Assembly: GCF_014647415.1 (NCBI RefSeq)
Contig: NZ_BMPD01000008.1
Location: 107,638-171,637, forward strand
Direction: 5' to 3'
Source of the DNA: Haloarcula sebkhae
GTDB lineage: Archaea; Halobacteriota; Halobacteria; Halobacteriales; Haloarculaceae
DNA length: 64,000 nt
Position numbers and translations under genes: made by a program. Position 1 is the first letter of the stretch. Each line of letters opens with the position of its first letter. The notes under the pieces are model-generated. The model had not been told where the DNA came from and ran no database searches. It worked only from the letters and a program-made list of their open reading frames with translations. This document shows, piece by piece, positions 16,613 to 25,983 of the stretch.

Positions 16613-17500
16613 TCACCAGAACTTGAGGTTGTTCTTGACCGCTTCCCGCTTCAGTTCCTGGATGTGCTCGGTCAGCGGGATGTCTTTCGGACACACTTCG
16701 GTACAGGAGAACTGGGTCTGGCAGCGCCAGACGCCGTGTTCCTGTTCGATGATACGGAGTCGCTCCTGCTTGCGGTTCTCGCCTTCGCGTTCGTCCATCG
16801 CGAAGCGGTACGCCTTGTTGATGGCGGCAGGGCCGAGGTACTCGTTGTCGCCGGCGGCGATGTTACACGAGGACATACACGCGCCACACCAGATACACCG
16901 CGTGGACATCTTGACCTTCTCGCGGTTCTCCCGGGTCTGGCGCTGCTCTTCGAGCTTGTCGTCCGGCGTCTCGTCGGCGTCGAAGTACGGCTCGACGGCC
17001 TCCATCTGGTCGTAGAAGTGCTCCATGTCGACGACGAGGTCCTTCACCACTTCCTGGTGGGGCAGCGGCTCGATACGGACCGGGTCCTCAAGCTCGGAGA
17101 TCTGCGTCTTACAGCCGAGGCGCTGTCGTCCGTTGACAAACAGAGCGTCTGACCCACAGACAGCCTGCCGACAGGAGTGTCGGAAAGTCAGCGAGGAGTC
17201 GTAGTGGTCGCGTGCGTAGATGAGGGCATCGAGGATGGTCATGCCCTTGTGGAACGGAACGCGGAAGTCGTCGAAGCGTGGTTCCTGCTTCCCCTCGACT
17301 TCGGGGTCGTAGCGGAACACTTTCAGCGTGATCGTGTCTTCGTCGTCGAGTGTCTCCTCTTCGACTTCCCGCTGGGCCTGCTCCTGTGCCTGTCGTTCGT
17401 CTCGCTGTGCGCGCCGACGATCGCCCGGGGATTCGACCTCGGGCTCTGTCTCCTCGTCGGCTTCCGTCTCGGTTTCCTGTTGTTCGATTTGCGTACTCAT
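16613..17500 (-). CDS. sdhB: Succinate dehydrogenase iron-sulfur subunit
   Basis: Electron-transfer subunit of complex II. The 295-residue protein has an unusually long, charged N-terminal extension (about residues 1-55, Glu/Arg/Gln-rich). It is followed by the plant-type ferredoxin domain with the [2Fe-2S] ligands in SCRQAVCGSDALFVNG and RLGCKTQI. The C-terminal domain carries CIWCGACMSSC for the [4Fe-4S] cluster, with further cysteines at WRCQTQFSC and TEVCPKDIPL for the other centre. All ligands seem intact. It starts 3 bases after sdhD and ends the sdhCDB block. Confidence 0.96.
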   Translation of the reverse strand: MSTQIEQQETETEADEETEPEVESPGDRRRAQRDERQAQEQAQREVEEETLDDEDTITLKVFRYDPEVEGKQEPRFDDFRVPFHKGMTILDALIYARDHYDSSLTFRHSCRQAVCGSDALFVNGRQRLGCKTQISELEDPVRIEPLPHQEVVKDLVVDMEHFYDQMEAVEPYFDADETPDDKLEEQRQTRENREKVKMSTRCIWCGACMSSCNIAAGDNEYLGPAAINKAYRFAMDEREGENRKQERLRIIEQEHGVWRCQTQFSCTEVCPKDIPLTEHIQELKREAVKNNLKFW

Positions 17501-17503
17501 AGT

Positions 17504-17869
17504 TCAGACGAGGGTCGTCATGGCCAGCGACACGCGGGTCCCCTGCACGACGAGCAGGAGGCCGGCGATGCCAAGCATGTATTTGACTGCGTTTTTCTGG
17601 GAACCGGTGAGTCCCTGATTGACCAGCGCGTTGTACACACCGTTGACGCCGTGGAACGTCGCGGTGACGAGGAACAGCCACATCGTTGCGAAGTAGCTGA
17701 CCTGACTCATCCGGGCCTGCGTGCCGAGGAACGTGATGTCAGAGGCGTGGTTCACGAAGTGCAATAGCATGAAGTGGAACGCGAGCACGCCGATGAGGAA
17801 CACTGCTGTCAGCCGCTGGAACAGCCAGCGACGCCCGCCGCGGTCGAAAGAGGAGTAGTGCTGGGCCAT
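17504..17869 (-). CDS. sdhD: Succinate dehydrogenase membrane anchor subunit D
   Basis: A 121-residue hydrophobic anchor with three predicted membrane helices (FLIGVLAFHFMLLHFV; ATMWLFLVTATFHGVNGVYNALV; YMLGIAGLLLVVQGTRVSLAM). The histidines in HFMLLHFVNHA and FHGVNGVYNAL are placed as expected for haem or quinone ligation in archaeal SdhD. Its ATG overlaps the sdhC stop by one base and sdhB follows 3 bases after its stop, giving translational coupling within the operon. Confidence 0.9.
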   Translation of the reverse strand: MAQHYSSFDRGGRRWLFQRLTAVFLIGVLAFHFMLLHFVNHASDITFLGTQARMSQVSYFATMWLFLVTATFHGVNGVYNALVNQGLTGSQKNAVKYMLGIAGLLLVVQGTRVSLAMTTLV

Positions 17870-18288
17870 TAGACTAGCTTCCCCCCGAGGAACGTCGGCA
17901 CGCTGGCGACGACGATAGCGCCGGTCAGCAGCAGCGACGCGTAGAAGCTCTTGTCCTGCGATTCAAGGCCCACGCCGAGGTCAACCATCAGCAGTCGGAT
18001 GCCATTGAGGATGTGGAAGACGGCGACGGCCAGCAGACCGACTTCAAGGAACCGGACGATCAGCAGCGATTCGAGGCCGCTGAGCGTGCTGGTGTAGAGG
18101 TCGCTGCCTGCCTGCGCGCTCGCCGGATCGACGCCGACCGAAGTGCTCAGCACCGCGATGTGGGTGAACAGGTAGCCCACGAGAACCCAGCCGGTGAACT
18201 TGTGGAAGATCCAGGCCCACATCCCGGCCGTGAACTCCCGCCACCGTCCGAAGTCCTCGACGGTGCCGCGATTGTAAGACTGACTCAT
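17869..18288 (-). CDS. sdhC: Succinate dehydrogenase cytochrome b556 subunit C
   Basis: A 139-residue membrane subunit beginning with the family motif [30 protein letters not shown] (RP/SP...H.TG type). It has three membrane helices and [14 protein letters not shown] in the second, containing the conserved His/Arg region for haem b and quinone. First gene of sdhCDB; upstream is a 100-base promoter region. Together with SdhB and the distant SdhA it should form respiratory complex II. Confidence 0.93.
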   Translation of the reverse strand: MSQSYNRGTVEDFGRWREFTAGMWAWIFHKFTGWVLVGYLFTHIAVLSTSVGVDPASAQAGSDLYTSTLSGLESLLIVRFLEVGLLAVAVFHILNGIRLLMVDLGVGLESQDKSFYASLLLTGAIVVASVPTFLGGKLV

Positions 18289-18387
18289 ACACTGGGGGGT
18301 TAGTCCGGGGACAGATAGTAGTTTCTACAACGGACGCGTATCGCCGGAATCCCGCCCGAAGACGTTCGTCAATTGACTACTCCACAG

Positions 18388-19410
18388 TTACCAATCGTCG
18401 TCGTTCGTTCGGCGGTTCCACTCGATCGCCCGCTGTGTCCGGTCGTCAAGTCGGACCAGATGGCAGAGTGGGTTCCCGGGATACACCAGCGGGTTTTCGA
18501 GAATTCCGACCAGCAGGCCGGTAAACGGCGCACGCATCAACGTATTTTCCGTCTTGAACGGATTCGCGATCGTACAGATCACGTCGTCTTCGTACACCAA
18601 GTCGCCGCGGTCGTAGTGCATATCCACGAGGCCGCCCGAGTCCGCACGGATCCAGGTCTTTTCGCCGCTGTCGTCGATGACCGTGCGCCAGCCCGGCCAC
18701 CGGACCGTATCGGAGTCCCGGAGGCCGAACTCCGCGAGCACCGACCGGACACTCTCCAGCGCTGAGTCGATGAGCGGCCGCTGGAACCGGTGGGCTTCGC
18801 CCATCTCTATCGTGATCGTTGGGACGCCCGAATCGCTCAGCTCCCGCCGGAGCGACCCCGACGGCCCTTCCGAGGAGATGATGACGTTCGATGCGAAGGC
18901 GTTTGCGACCCGCGTAACCTCGGGGTCCTCCATGTCCGCTCGGACATGGAGCATGTTCGTCCGCCCGCGCGTGGAGGTGTGGAAATCGAGGCCCACGTCA
19001 CACGGGGCCAGAAAGTTCCGGAAAATCTCGTGTGCCATCCGTTTCGCGCTCGTCGAGTCGGGATCGCCGGGGAACGAGCGGTTCAGGTCCCGGTCGTAGA
19101 TCGGCAGGTACCGCTCCTGTGCCAGAAACGCCGGGACGTTCAGCACCGGGAGACAGACCAGTGTCCCCGCCAGCCCCTCGTGGTCCCACTCGTGGGCGAC
19201 CTCCCGGACGACCTCGATGCCGTTGAGTTCGTCACCGTGTGCCGCTGCGGTGAGAAACACTGTCGGACCGGGCCGCTCGCCGTTGACGATGGTAACCGGC
19301 ATCCGGACGGCGTCCCCCAGATACGTCTCGCTGACCGTGTAGCGAACGTTACGGGTCTCGCCCGGCGCAACGATCCCCCCGTCGTAGGTGAACGGCTCGG
19401 CCTTGCCCAT
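18388..19410 (-). CDS. Succinylglutamate desuccinylase/aspartoacylase family zinc hydrolase
   Basis: A 340-residue M14-like metallohydrolase. Zinc and catalytic blocks are visible: TAAAHGDELNGIEVVRE (HxxE near residue 56), RDLNRSFPGDPDS (substrate-binding Asn/Arg), LDFHTSTRGRTNMLHVRAD (third zinc His), and PTITIEMGEAHRF (catalytic Glu). The C-terminal beta-domain contains a biotinyl-like hairpin (IRADSGGLVDMHYDRGDLV, NPFKTENTLMRAPFTGLLVGI). The family removes acyl or amidated groups from amino acids. The gene is divergent, 114 bases away, from a RimK-retropepsin fusion; such linkage is known for amidoligase/peptidase systems. Its substrate may be the RimK product rather than succinylglutamate; that is inference. 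I chose ATG 19410 over longer frames that run into the divergent gene. Confidence 0.85.
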   Translation of the reverse strand: MGKAEPFTYDGGIVAPGETRNVRYTVSETYLGDAVRMPVTIVNGERPGPTVFLTAAAHGDELNGIEVVREVAHEWDHEGLAGTLVCLPVLNVPAFLAQERYLPIYDRDLNRSFPGDPDSTSAKRMAHEIFRNFLAPCDVGLDFHTSTRGRTNMLHVRADMEDPEVTRVANAFASNVIISSEGPSGSLRRELSDSGVPTITIEMGEAHRFQRPLIDSALESVRSVLAEFGLRDSDTVRWPGWRTVIDDSGEKTWIRADSGGLVDMHYDRGDLVYEDDVICTIANPFKTENTLMRAPFTGLLVGILENPLVYPGNPLCHLVRLDDRTQRAIEWNRRTNDDDW

Positions 19411-19524
19411 GCACTCACAACAAGAGGCGGCGGCTATAACCCCTCCGGCGAGGCGGTCCCACGTCGGGGCCGTACGGCATGCCATATCCGTACACCTATA
19501 CTGAGGCCGACAGAAAGCGACAGC

Positions 19525-20877
19525 ATGAGCGATCAAAACCTCACGGTGGGCGTCCTCAGTCTCCACTCCAGCAAGGAGTCGAAGGCCATCCTGAACGCGG
19601 TCGACGAGATGGGCTACGGGACGGAGTGGCTTCGGACCGAAAACACCGCAATTAGCGTTGCCGACGGCGAGATGACGCTCGAACCCGACGTCGACGTGGT
19701 CGCGAATCGGCTGTTGCTCTCCAGCAGCGAACATCCCGCGGAGGGAATCGGGCTCGGGATGACTATCAGCCGGCTCGCACCGACGTTGAACGAGCCGATG
19801 GCTGCGACGACGGCCTTACACAAGTTTTCGAGCGCTGCCGCGCTGGCTGACGCTGGCGTCCCGGTGCCGGATGCGTTGCTCGCTCTGTCGAGCGATATAC
19901 TGAACGAGGAGCGGGACCGCTTTGGTGACCGCGCGGTGTACAAGACGGCCATCGGCACCCACGGCGGCGGAACGTGGATGGTTGATCTGGAAAATCAGGT
20001 CAACGCACAAGTCGGCGGTCGCTACGCGTTCCTACAGGAGTACATGGAACACGACGAGAAACGCCACCACGATCTCCGTGTGTACGTCGTCGGCGACCAG
20101 ATCGTCGGGGCGATGAACCGCTACGCGCCCGATGGCGAGTGGCGGACGAACGTCGCGCTCGGCGGCGAGGTCGAGGACATGACGGGCGAACTCCCCGAGC
20201 GCGCCAGAGAGATCGCGCTCGACTCAGTCGACGCCATCGGACTGGACTACGCCGGTGTCGATATCGTCCAGAGCGATGACGGCTACTACGTGCTCGAAGT
20301 GAACCCCACTGCCGGGTTCCGCGGCCTGTTCAAGGCTAGCGGCGTCAGCCCCGCCCCCTACATCGCTCAGCTCGCCATCGAGCGGGCCGGCGGGAGCGTC
20401 GACGATGAAACTGTCGAACGGCTCTCCGACCGACTCGACGACTCCAAGCCCGCGTGTACGCCGAAGAAGCCACAGCCGCAAGCGCAGAAAAACGTCGTCG
20501 TGGGCTACATCGAGGAGGTCGTCGTCACCGGAACGCAGGGGACAAAGTCCGTTCTCGCGAAGTCAGACACCGGTGCGACCAGAACCAGTATCGACGCCAA
20601 ACTCGCCGCAGAAATCGGAACGGGGCCGATTCTCGACATCGTGAAGATCAAATCCGGGAGCCTCAAGTCCGGCCGCTCGCGCCCAGTTGTCGACCTCGTC
20701 GTCGGCGTTGGCGGGACCCAGCACACCGTCACTGCCAGCGTCGAAGACCGCGGGCACATGGACTACCCGCTGTTGCTGGGACGGGACATCCTCAAACACT
20801 ACCAGGTCGACGTGAACCGCCGCGCGGACGACGAATCGGAAGTGGACACCGAGGAAGAGGAACAGAGCGAAGAGTAA
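19525..20877 (+). CDS. RimK-like ATP-grasp ligase fused to RimB/retropepsin-like domain
   Basis: A 450-residue two-domain protein. Residues 1-290 are a RimK-type ATP-grasp amidoligase (preATP-grasp VGVLSLHSSKESKAI; then YKTAIGTHGGGTWMV, ATP-binding QEYMEHDEKRHHDLRVYVVGDQIVGAM, metal site DIVQSDDGYYVLEVNPTAGFRGL). RimK enzymes add glutamate-like residues to a C-terminus or form peptide bonds. Residues about 320-430 resemble the RimB/ATP-dependent zinc-protease-like retropepsin fold: the AKSDTGATRTSID motif is an aspartic protease D-T/S-G site, and HMDYPLLLGRDIL is the second conserved block. The acidic tail is halophilic. The start at 19525 follows a TATA-like CACCTATACTG. Fusion of ligase and protease suggests one protein controls attachment and removal of a tag; that is inference. 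Confidence 0.85.
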   Translation: MSDQNLTVGVLSLHSSKESKAILNAVDEMGYGTEWLRTENTAISVADGEMTLEPDVDVVANRLLLSSSEHPAEGIGLGMTISRLAPTLNEPMAATTALHKFSSAAALADAGVPVPDALLALSSDILNEERDRFGDRAVYKTAIGTHGGGTWMVDLENQVNAQVGGRYAFLQEYMEHDEKRHHDLRVYVVGDQIVGAMNRYAPDGEWRTNVALGGEVEDMTGELPERAREIALDSVDAIGLDYAGVDIVQSDDGYYVLEVNPTAGFRGLFKASGVSPAPYIAQLAIERAGGSVDDETVERLSDRLDDSKPACTPKKPQPQAQKNVVVGYIEEVVVTGTQGTKSVLAKSDTGATRTSIDAKLAAEIGTGPILDIVKIKSGSLKSGRSRPVVDLVVGVGGTQHTVTASVEDRGHMDYPLLLGRDILKHYQVDVNRRADDESEVDTEEEEQSEE

Positions 20878-20907
20878 CGGCGCGCCAGTACCAGCTTCCG
20901 GCCCGGT

Positions 20908-21519
20908 TCAGTCTTCGTTCACTTCCGCGATGCTCTCGGCGATATCCTCGCTAGCCTGCCACAGATACAGGCTCGCGTAGCTCCGATACGGCGACCACCG
21001 CTCGGCGTACTCGCGCATCTCCGCGCGGCTGTACCCCTCGCCGACGACGGCTTCGAACCCCTTCCGGATGCCGAGGTCGCCGACCGGGAACACGTCCTCG
21101 CGGCCGAACGCGAACAGCAGCTGCATGTTCGCTGTCCAGTCGCCGACGCCCGTGATGGCAGTCAGTTCCTCGTGGATTTCCTCATCAGCGGCGTCCTCGA
21201 ACGTGTCCAGCGAGTAGCCGTGTTCCAGAAACGCATCGGCGACCTCGTTGACGTAGCGGGTCTTCTGCCGCGAGAGGCCGGCATCCCGGAGCACTTCGTC
21301 GTCAGCGTCTCTGATGCCTGCCGGTGTCACGGTGACGGCGTCGAACAGCCGCTCCCGTGTCGCGGCGGCCGACGCCATCGACACCTGCTGGCGGAGAATC
21401 GAGACGACGAGCCGCTCGAAGAGGTCCGACGCGGGGTCAAGCGTGAGTTCGCCGTGGGTCTCGACCAGCGGCCCGATATCGGGGTCTGCGCGTAACAACT
21501 CGTGTGGCGAGTCACTCAT
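20908..21519 (-). CDS. DNA-3-methyladenine glycosylase II-like HhH-GPD protein
   Basis: A 203-residue base-excision glycosylase of the HhH-GPD superfamily, AlkA-like without the N-terminal AlkA domain. FERLVVSILRQQVSMASAAATRERLF marks the N-terminal helices. The helix-hairpin-helix is LTAITGVGDWTANMQLLFAF with the catalytic Asp in VFPVGDLGIRKGF. The usual iron-sulfur cysteines of EndoIII/MutY are absent, which supports the alkylated-base group. It acts on chromosomal DNA; no operon partner. Confidence 0.88.
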   Translation of the reverse strand: MSDSPHELLRADPDIGPLVETHGELTLDPASDLFERLVVSILRQQVSMASAAATRERLFDAVTVTPAGIRDADDEVLRDAGLSRQKTRYVNEVADAFLEHGYSLDTFEDAADEEIHEELTAITGVGDWTANMQLLFAFGREDVFPVGDLGIRKGFEAVVGEGYSRAEMREYAERWSPYRSYASLYLWQASEDIAESIAEVNED

Positions 21520-21564
21520 CGCTCTGTGGTACTGACTCGACGGAAAAGAACGTGTCTGTCGCTG

Positions 21565-22122
21565 TTAGCCGTCGGCGATGATGGGGTCGGGATTCGGTGA
21601 GGCGATGCCGGCCGCGCCGACCGGTTCGGCTGGGTTGCCGACGACCGTCGTCTCTGGGGCCACGTCATCGACGACGACAGCGCCAGCGCCGACGGATGCG
21701 TTCTCTCCGACCGTTATCGGTCCCATTATCGAGGCGTCAGCACCGACGGTCGCGCCGTCTTCGACCGTCGGGTGGCGCTTCTCCCGACGCATGGACGTGC
21801 CACCGAGGGTGACACCGTGATACAGGAGCACGTCGTCGCCGATCTCGGCCGTCTCGCCGATGACGATACCCATCCCATGGTCGATGAACACCCGCTCGCC
21901 GATCTCCGCGGCGGGATGGATCTCGACGCCTGTCAGGAACCGCGTGACGTGGGAGATGAGCCTGGCGAGTAACCTCCGGTCGTTCGTCCAGAGCCAGTGG
22001 GCGATGCGGTAGGCCCAGATCGCGTGCAGGCCGGGGTACGTGAGCGCGACCTCCATGGCACTGGTCGCCGCCGGGTCCTTTGTGAGTGCTGTACGGATAT
22101 CCGCTTTCAGTCGGTCGAACAT
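21565..22122 (-). CDS. cysE: Serine O-acetyltransferase
   Basis: Transfers acetyl from acetyl-CoA to L-serine, first step of cysteine synthesis. The 185-residue protein has the short N-terminal helical domain ([30 protein letters not shown]) and the left-handed beta-helix with active-site blocks [46 protein letters not shown] and [20 protein letters not shown]. The catalytic His residues in IDHG and YHGVT are present. It is the short form of the enzyme. The gene is alone; cysK is not in the window. Confidence 0.93.
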   Translation of the reverse strand: MFDRLKADIRTALTKDPAATSAMEVALTYPGLHAIWAYRIAHWLWTNDRRLLARLISHVTRFLTGVEIHPAAEIGERVFIDHGMGIVIGETAEIGDDVLLYHGVTLGGTSMRREKRHPTVEDGATVGADASIMGPITVGENASVGAGAVVVDDVAPETTVVGNPAEPVGAAGIASPNPDPIIADG

Positions 22123-22429
22123 TGGTGTGTTGTAGTGATGGCGTATCGTCTGCGCACGAGACAGTCGGTCGCGGTCCGAATCACCGGACAGAAGTTACTG
22201 AGGAGGACAACAGCGACGGGGAGAGCAGCAACTGATCACGGTCCGAAGCGGGCGAATAGCGGGGCATGAGACTCGGTCGCCCATCGTTGCTCCAACTACG
22301 TCGCTCGCTCGGTTAAAAAGCAGTGGTTCGACCATATTCACCCTCCAGCGAGCCCACGCACGTGAGACGCAGCCACCCGGGTCGGTGAGGCGGGCGAAGG
22401 ACTGTCAAACGCCGACAACCGGGGCCTGT
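22123..22429. other. Gene-free stretch between cysE and the acyl-CoA dehydrogenase
   Basis: About 300 bases without a believable reading frame. A TTAAAAAG stretch near 22313 could be a TATA element, but no start follows it. Otherwise I see nothing beyond the cysE promoter region. Confidence 0.5.
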
Positions 22430-23587
22430 TCAAGTCATGCCCTTCCCGAGCAGTTCTCGGGCGATGATGTTCCTCTGGATCTCGGTTGTCCCCTCGTAGA
22501 TCTGGGTGATCTTCGCGTCGCGGTAGAACCGCTCGACGTCGAAATCGTTGACGTAGCCGGCGCCGCCGTGGATCTGGACGGCTTCGTCGGCGGTCTCGAC
22601 GGCGACGCGGGAGGCTTTTTCCTTGGCCATCGACGCCAACTGCGTGAGCTTGTCGGCGTCGTTGTCGACGCTCCAGGCGGACTTGTGGGTGAGCTGCCGT
22701 GCCGCCTCGATTTCGGTGAACATCTCGGCGAGCTTGTGCTGGATGGCCTGGAACTCCGAGATGGACTGGCCGAACTGCTCGCGGTCCTGAGCGTATTCGA
22801 GAGCGCGCTCGGCGGCCCCACGAGCGATACCGACGCCCTGTGCGGCCACGCCTGTCCGGGTCTCGTCGAAGAACTGCATTATCTGGAGGAAGCCGGCCCC
22901 CCGCGTTCCCACAAGGTTGTCCTCGGGGACGCGCACGTCGTTGAGGATGAGTTCTGCCGTGTCCGATGCACGGATACCGAGCTTCCCCGTGATCTTCTCG
23001 GCTTCGAATCCGTCGCGGTCGGACTCGACGAGAATCTGTGAGAAGCCGTTGTACCGTCCCTCCGCATCCGGGTCAGTTTCACAGAGGACGACGAAGTAGT
23101 CGCCGACGGAGCCGTTGGTGATCCACATCTTGTTGCCGTTGATGACCCACTCGTCGCCCTCCTTTCGCGCCTGTGTCGACACCGACGACACGTCCGAGCC
23201 GGTGTCGGGCTCGGAGATGGCCGCGCCCATGATGGCGTCGCCCGTCGCGACGGGTTCGAGGTACTCCTCCTTCTGGGCCTCCGAGCCGAACCTGATGAGG
23301 GCGTCAGCACCGAAGGCGGCCGACTGGATGCTCAAACCGATACCGGGATCGGCCGCGAACAGTTCCTCGGCGATGATAGCGTTCGTCAGTGTATTGTAGC
23401 CTGCTCCGCCGTACTCCATCGGAATGTTCGCGCCTGTCAGCCCCATCTCGGCGGCCTTCTCGACGATTTCCTTGGGGAACTTCTCTTCGGTGTCGTACTC
23501 GGTCGCGACGGGCTTGATTTCGTTTTCGGCGAACCGGGCGATCTCGTCCTTTATTTGCCGCTGCTCTTTCGTCAGTTCGAAGTCCAT
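22430..23587 (-). CDS. Acyl-CoA dehydrogenase
   Basis: A 385-residue FAD-dependent dehydrogenase introducing the alpha-beta double bond into acyl-CoA. Signature blocks: [57 protein letters not shown] (FAD and substrate site), [13 protein letters not shown] preceded by [26 protein letters not shown], and the catalytic-base region [36 protein letters not shown]. Here the position occupied by catalytic Glu in short-chain enzymes is the E of IYEGT. The neighbour 113 bases away, divergently transcribed, is the next enzyme pair of beta-oxidation, so both probably share control. Confidence 0.95.
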   Translation of the reverse strand: MDFELTKEQRQIKDEIARFAENEIKPVATEYDTEEKFPKEIVEKAAEMGLTGANIPMEYGGAGYNTLTNAIIAEELFAADPGIGLSIQSAAFGADALIRFGSEAQKEEYLEPVATGDAIMGAAISEPDTGSDVSSVSTQARKEGDEWVINGNKMWITNGSVGDYFVVLCETDPDAEGRYNGFSQILVESDRDGFEAEKITGKLGIRASDTAELILNDVRVPEDNLVGTRGAGFLQIMQFFDETRTGVAAQGVGIARGAAERALEYAQDREQFGQSISEFQAIQHKLAEMFTEIEAARQLTHKSAWSVDNDADKLTQLASMAKEKASRVAVETADEAVQIHGGAGYVNDFDVERFYRDAKITQIYEGTTEIQRNIIARELLGKGMT

Positions 23588-23700
23588 ATGTGGTGTGTTG
23601 ACGTGATATGCATTAATGGTTTGTAATCCGAAATAAACTTGAGAGTGGTTTTCTAACGAGAGAAACGTTGAAGCCTCGGCCGGCAGTGGAACGATATGTC

Positions 23701-25665
23701 ATGGATTTCGAGGATATTGACAATATCGCCGTGCTCGGTGCCGGAAACATGGGTCATGGAATCACCGAAGTGGCCGCGCTCGCAGGCTACGACGTGCGGA
23801 TGCGGGACATCAAAGACGAGTTCGTCGAGGACGGCTACGACAACATCGAATGGTCGCTGAACAAGCTGGCCGAAAGAGACCAGCTCACGCAGGACGAGGC
23901 TGATGCGGCACTTGACCGTGTGACGCCGCTTGTCGATGTCGAGGAAGCGGTCAGCGACGTCGACGTAGTCATCGAGGCTGTGCCGGAGAAAATGGAGATC
24001 AAGAAAGACGTGTACACAGAGGTCGAAGCACACGCGCCCGAAGACGCCATCTTCGCCACGAACACGTCCAGCCTCTCCATCACGGAACTGTCGGAAGTGA
24101 CCGAACGGCCCGAGCAGTTCTGTGGGATGCACTTCTTCAACCCGCCCGTGCGGATGCAACTGGTCGAGGTAATCTCCGGCGCACACTCGGGCGACGACAC
24201 GCTGGACGCTATCGAGGCGCTTGCGGAGGACTTCGGCAAAACGCCGGTCCGCGTCCGCAAGGACTCGCCGGGCTTCATCGTCAACCGCATCCTCGTCCCG
24301 CTGATGAACGAGGCCGCGTGGCTCGTCCACAACGATGAGGCGACTATCGCCGAGGTCGACTCGACGACGAAGTTCGACATGGGCCTGCCGATGGGGTCGT
24401 TCGAACTCTCAGATCAGGTTGGTAACGACGTCGGCCTCCACGTCCTCGAATATATGCATGAAGTGCTGGGCGAGCCCTACGCCCCGTGTCCGTTGCTCGA
24501 AGAGAAAGTAGAGAACGAGGAACTCGGGAAGAAGACCGGCAAAGGCTTCTACGACTACGAGAACGGCGGCGTCGACATTCCGACCGACGCCGGCCGCGAA
24601 GACGTTGAGCACCGCCTCGTCGCCGTGATGGCAAACGAGGTCGGGAAGCTCGTCGAGAACGACGTCGCTCCCGTCGCGGACATCGATCAGGCTGTCCAGC
24701 TTGGCGGTGGCTTCCCGGACGGTCCTGCGAAGATCGCCGATAAGACCGGCCTTGAGACGCTCGTCGATACACTCGAAGAAACCCACGAGGCGACCGGCGC
24801 AGAGCGCTACGCCGTCTCCGACGGTCTCCGAGAGGCCGCGGCGGAAGGTGGCTTCTACAGCACCGAGGACGACGCGCCGGCGGAGTTCGACAACGTCACC
24901 GTCGAATACCCCGGTGACATGGTCGGTCACATCGAACTCGACCGCCCGCATCGGATGAACACCGTCAGCCCGGAACTGATGGACGACCTCGCCGACGCCG
25001 TCGACCTGCTCGAAGACGACGACGAGGTGCGTGCCATCCTGCTGACCGGGGCCGGCGACAAGGCATTCTCCGCTGGGGCCGACGTGCAGGCGATGGCCTC
25101 CAACGCGACGCCGCTGGACGCTATTGAACTCTCCCGCAAGGGCCAGCAAACCTTCGGGAAGCTCGAAGAATGTTCGATGCCGGTCGTCGCCGGCATCGAC
25201 GGCTACGCGCTGGGCGGCGGGATGGAACTGGCGACCTGTGCCGACCTCCGCGTGGCCTCGGAACGCTCCGAACTGGGTCAGCCCGAACACAACCTCGGCC
25301 TGCTGCCGGGCTGGGGCGGCACGCAACGCCTCGCCCGCATCGTCGGCGAAGGCCGCGCCAAGGAGATTATCTTCACCGGTGACCGTTACGACGCCGACGA
25401 GATGGCCGAGTACGGCTTCATTAACGAGGTCGTCGACAACGACGCCCTCCACGAGCGGGCGCTGGAGATGGCCACAGACATGGCCGCCGGCCCGCCGGTC
25501 GCACAGAAACTCACCAAGCGCGCGATGCTCGCCGGCCGCGACGACATCGATGCTGGCCTCGAAGTCGAATCGCAGGCCTTCGGCCACCTCATCGGCACCG
25601 ACGACGTGATGGAGGGCATCAACGCGTTCATGGGCGACGGGGAGCCGGACTTCGAAGGGAAGTAA
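23701..25665 (+). CDS. Fused 3-hydroxyacyl-CoA dehydrogenase/enoyl-CoA hydratase
   Basis: A 654-residue bifunctional beta-oxidation enzyme. Residues about 1-290 form the 3-hydroxyacyl-CoA dehydrogenase (IAVLGAGNMGHGITEVAALAGY, FATNTSSLSITEL, GMHFFNPPVRMQLVEVI with catalytic His, PGFIVNRILVPLMNEA). About 300-390 is a second HAD C-terminal domain. About 400-654 is the crotonase-fold hydratase (HIELDRPHRMNTVSPEL, LTGAGDKAFSAGADVQAM oxyanion hole, ALGGGMELATCADLRVAS, LGQPEHNLGLLPGWGGTQRL with catalytic Glu). The order dehydrogenase-then-hydratase is the archaeal arrangement, opposite to bacterial FadB. The ATG at 23701 precedes the Rossmann domain. It is divergent from the acyl-CoA dehydrogenase. 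Confidence 0.95.
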   Translation: MDFEDIDNIAVLGAGNMGHGITEVAALAGYDVRMRDIKDEFVEDGYDNIEWSLNKLAERDQLTQDEADAALDRVTPLVDVEEAVSDVDVVIEAVPEKMEIKKDVYTEVEAHAPEDAIFATNTSSLSITELSEVTERPEQFCGMHFFNPPVRMQLVEVISGAHSGDDTLDAIEALAEDFGKTPVRVRKDSPGFIVNRILVPLMNEAAWLVHNDEATIAEVDSTTKFDMGLPMGSFELSDQVGNDVGLHVLEYMHEVLGEPYAPCPLLEEKVENEELGKKTGKGFYDYENGGVDIPTDAGREDVEHRLVAVMANEVGKLVENDVAPVADIDQAVQLGGGFPDGPAKIADKTGLETLVDTLEETHEATGAERYAVSDGLREAAAEGGFYSTEDDAPAEFDNVTVEYPGDMVGHIELDRPHRMNTVSPELMDDLADAVDLLEDDDEVRAILLTGAGDKAFSAGADVQAMASNATPLDAIELSRKGQQTFGKLEECSMPVVAGIDGYALGGGMELATCADLRVASERSELGQPEHNLGLLPGWGGTQRLARIVGEGRAKEIIFTGDRYDADEMAEYGFINEVVDNDALHERALEMATDMAAGPPVAQKLTKRAMLAGRDDIDAGLEVESQAFGHLIGTDDVMEGINAFMGDGEPDFEGK

Positions 25666-25820
25666 TAGCGGACTCGGCCGCCAGGCAAATACGGAGCATC
25701 TTTTTCGTGGATACGTCATGGAGGCGGTCTGCTCTCCGTAGTAGCACGCCTGTGGTACGCATCCTCAGGTAGCGTCTATTTCGATGGGGTTAAATTGGTC
25801 CACCCGGAACGACTGAGTAC

Positions 25821-25895
<75 letters not shown>

Positions 25896-25983
25896 CATTA
25901 CTGTCGCGAACTACTCCGCGAGCAACGGCGTTCGCCGCCGTTCTGTATAGCATGCTTCTGTACAGAAACGGTACGTAGCGGGC

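Noticed and set aside
18790..19524. Upstream extension of the RimK-fusion frame
   Set aside because: It runs opposite the aspartoacylase-like gene and has no halophilic composition; the ATG at 19525 begins the ATP-grasp domain and has a promoter.
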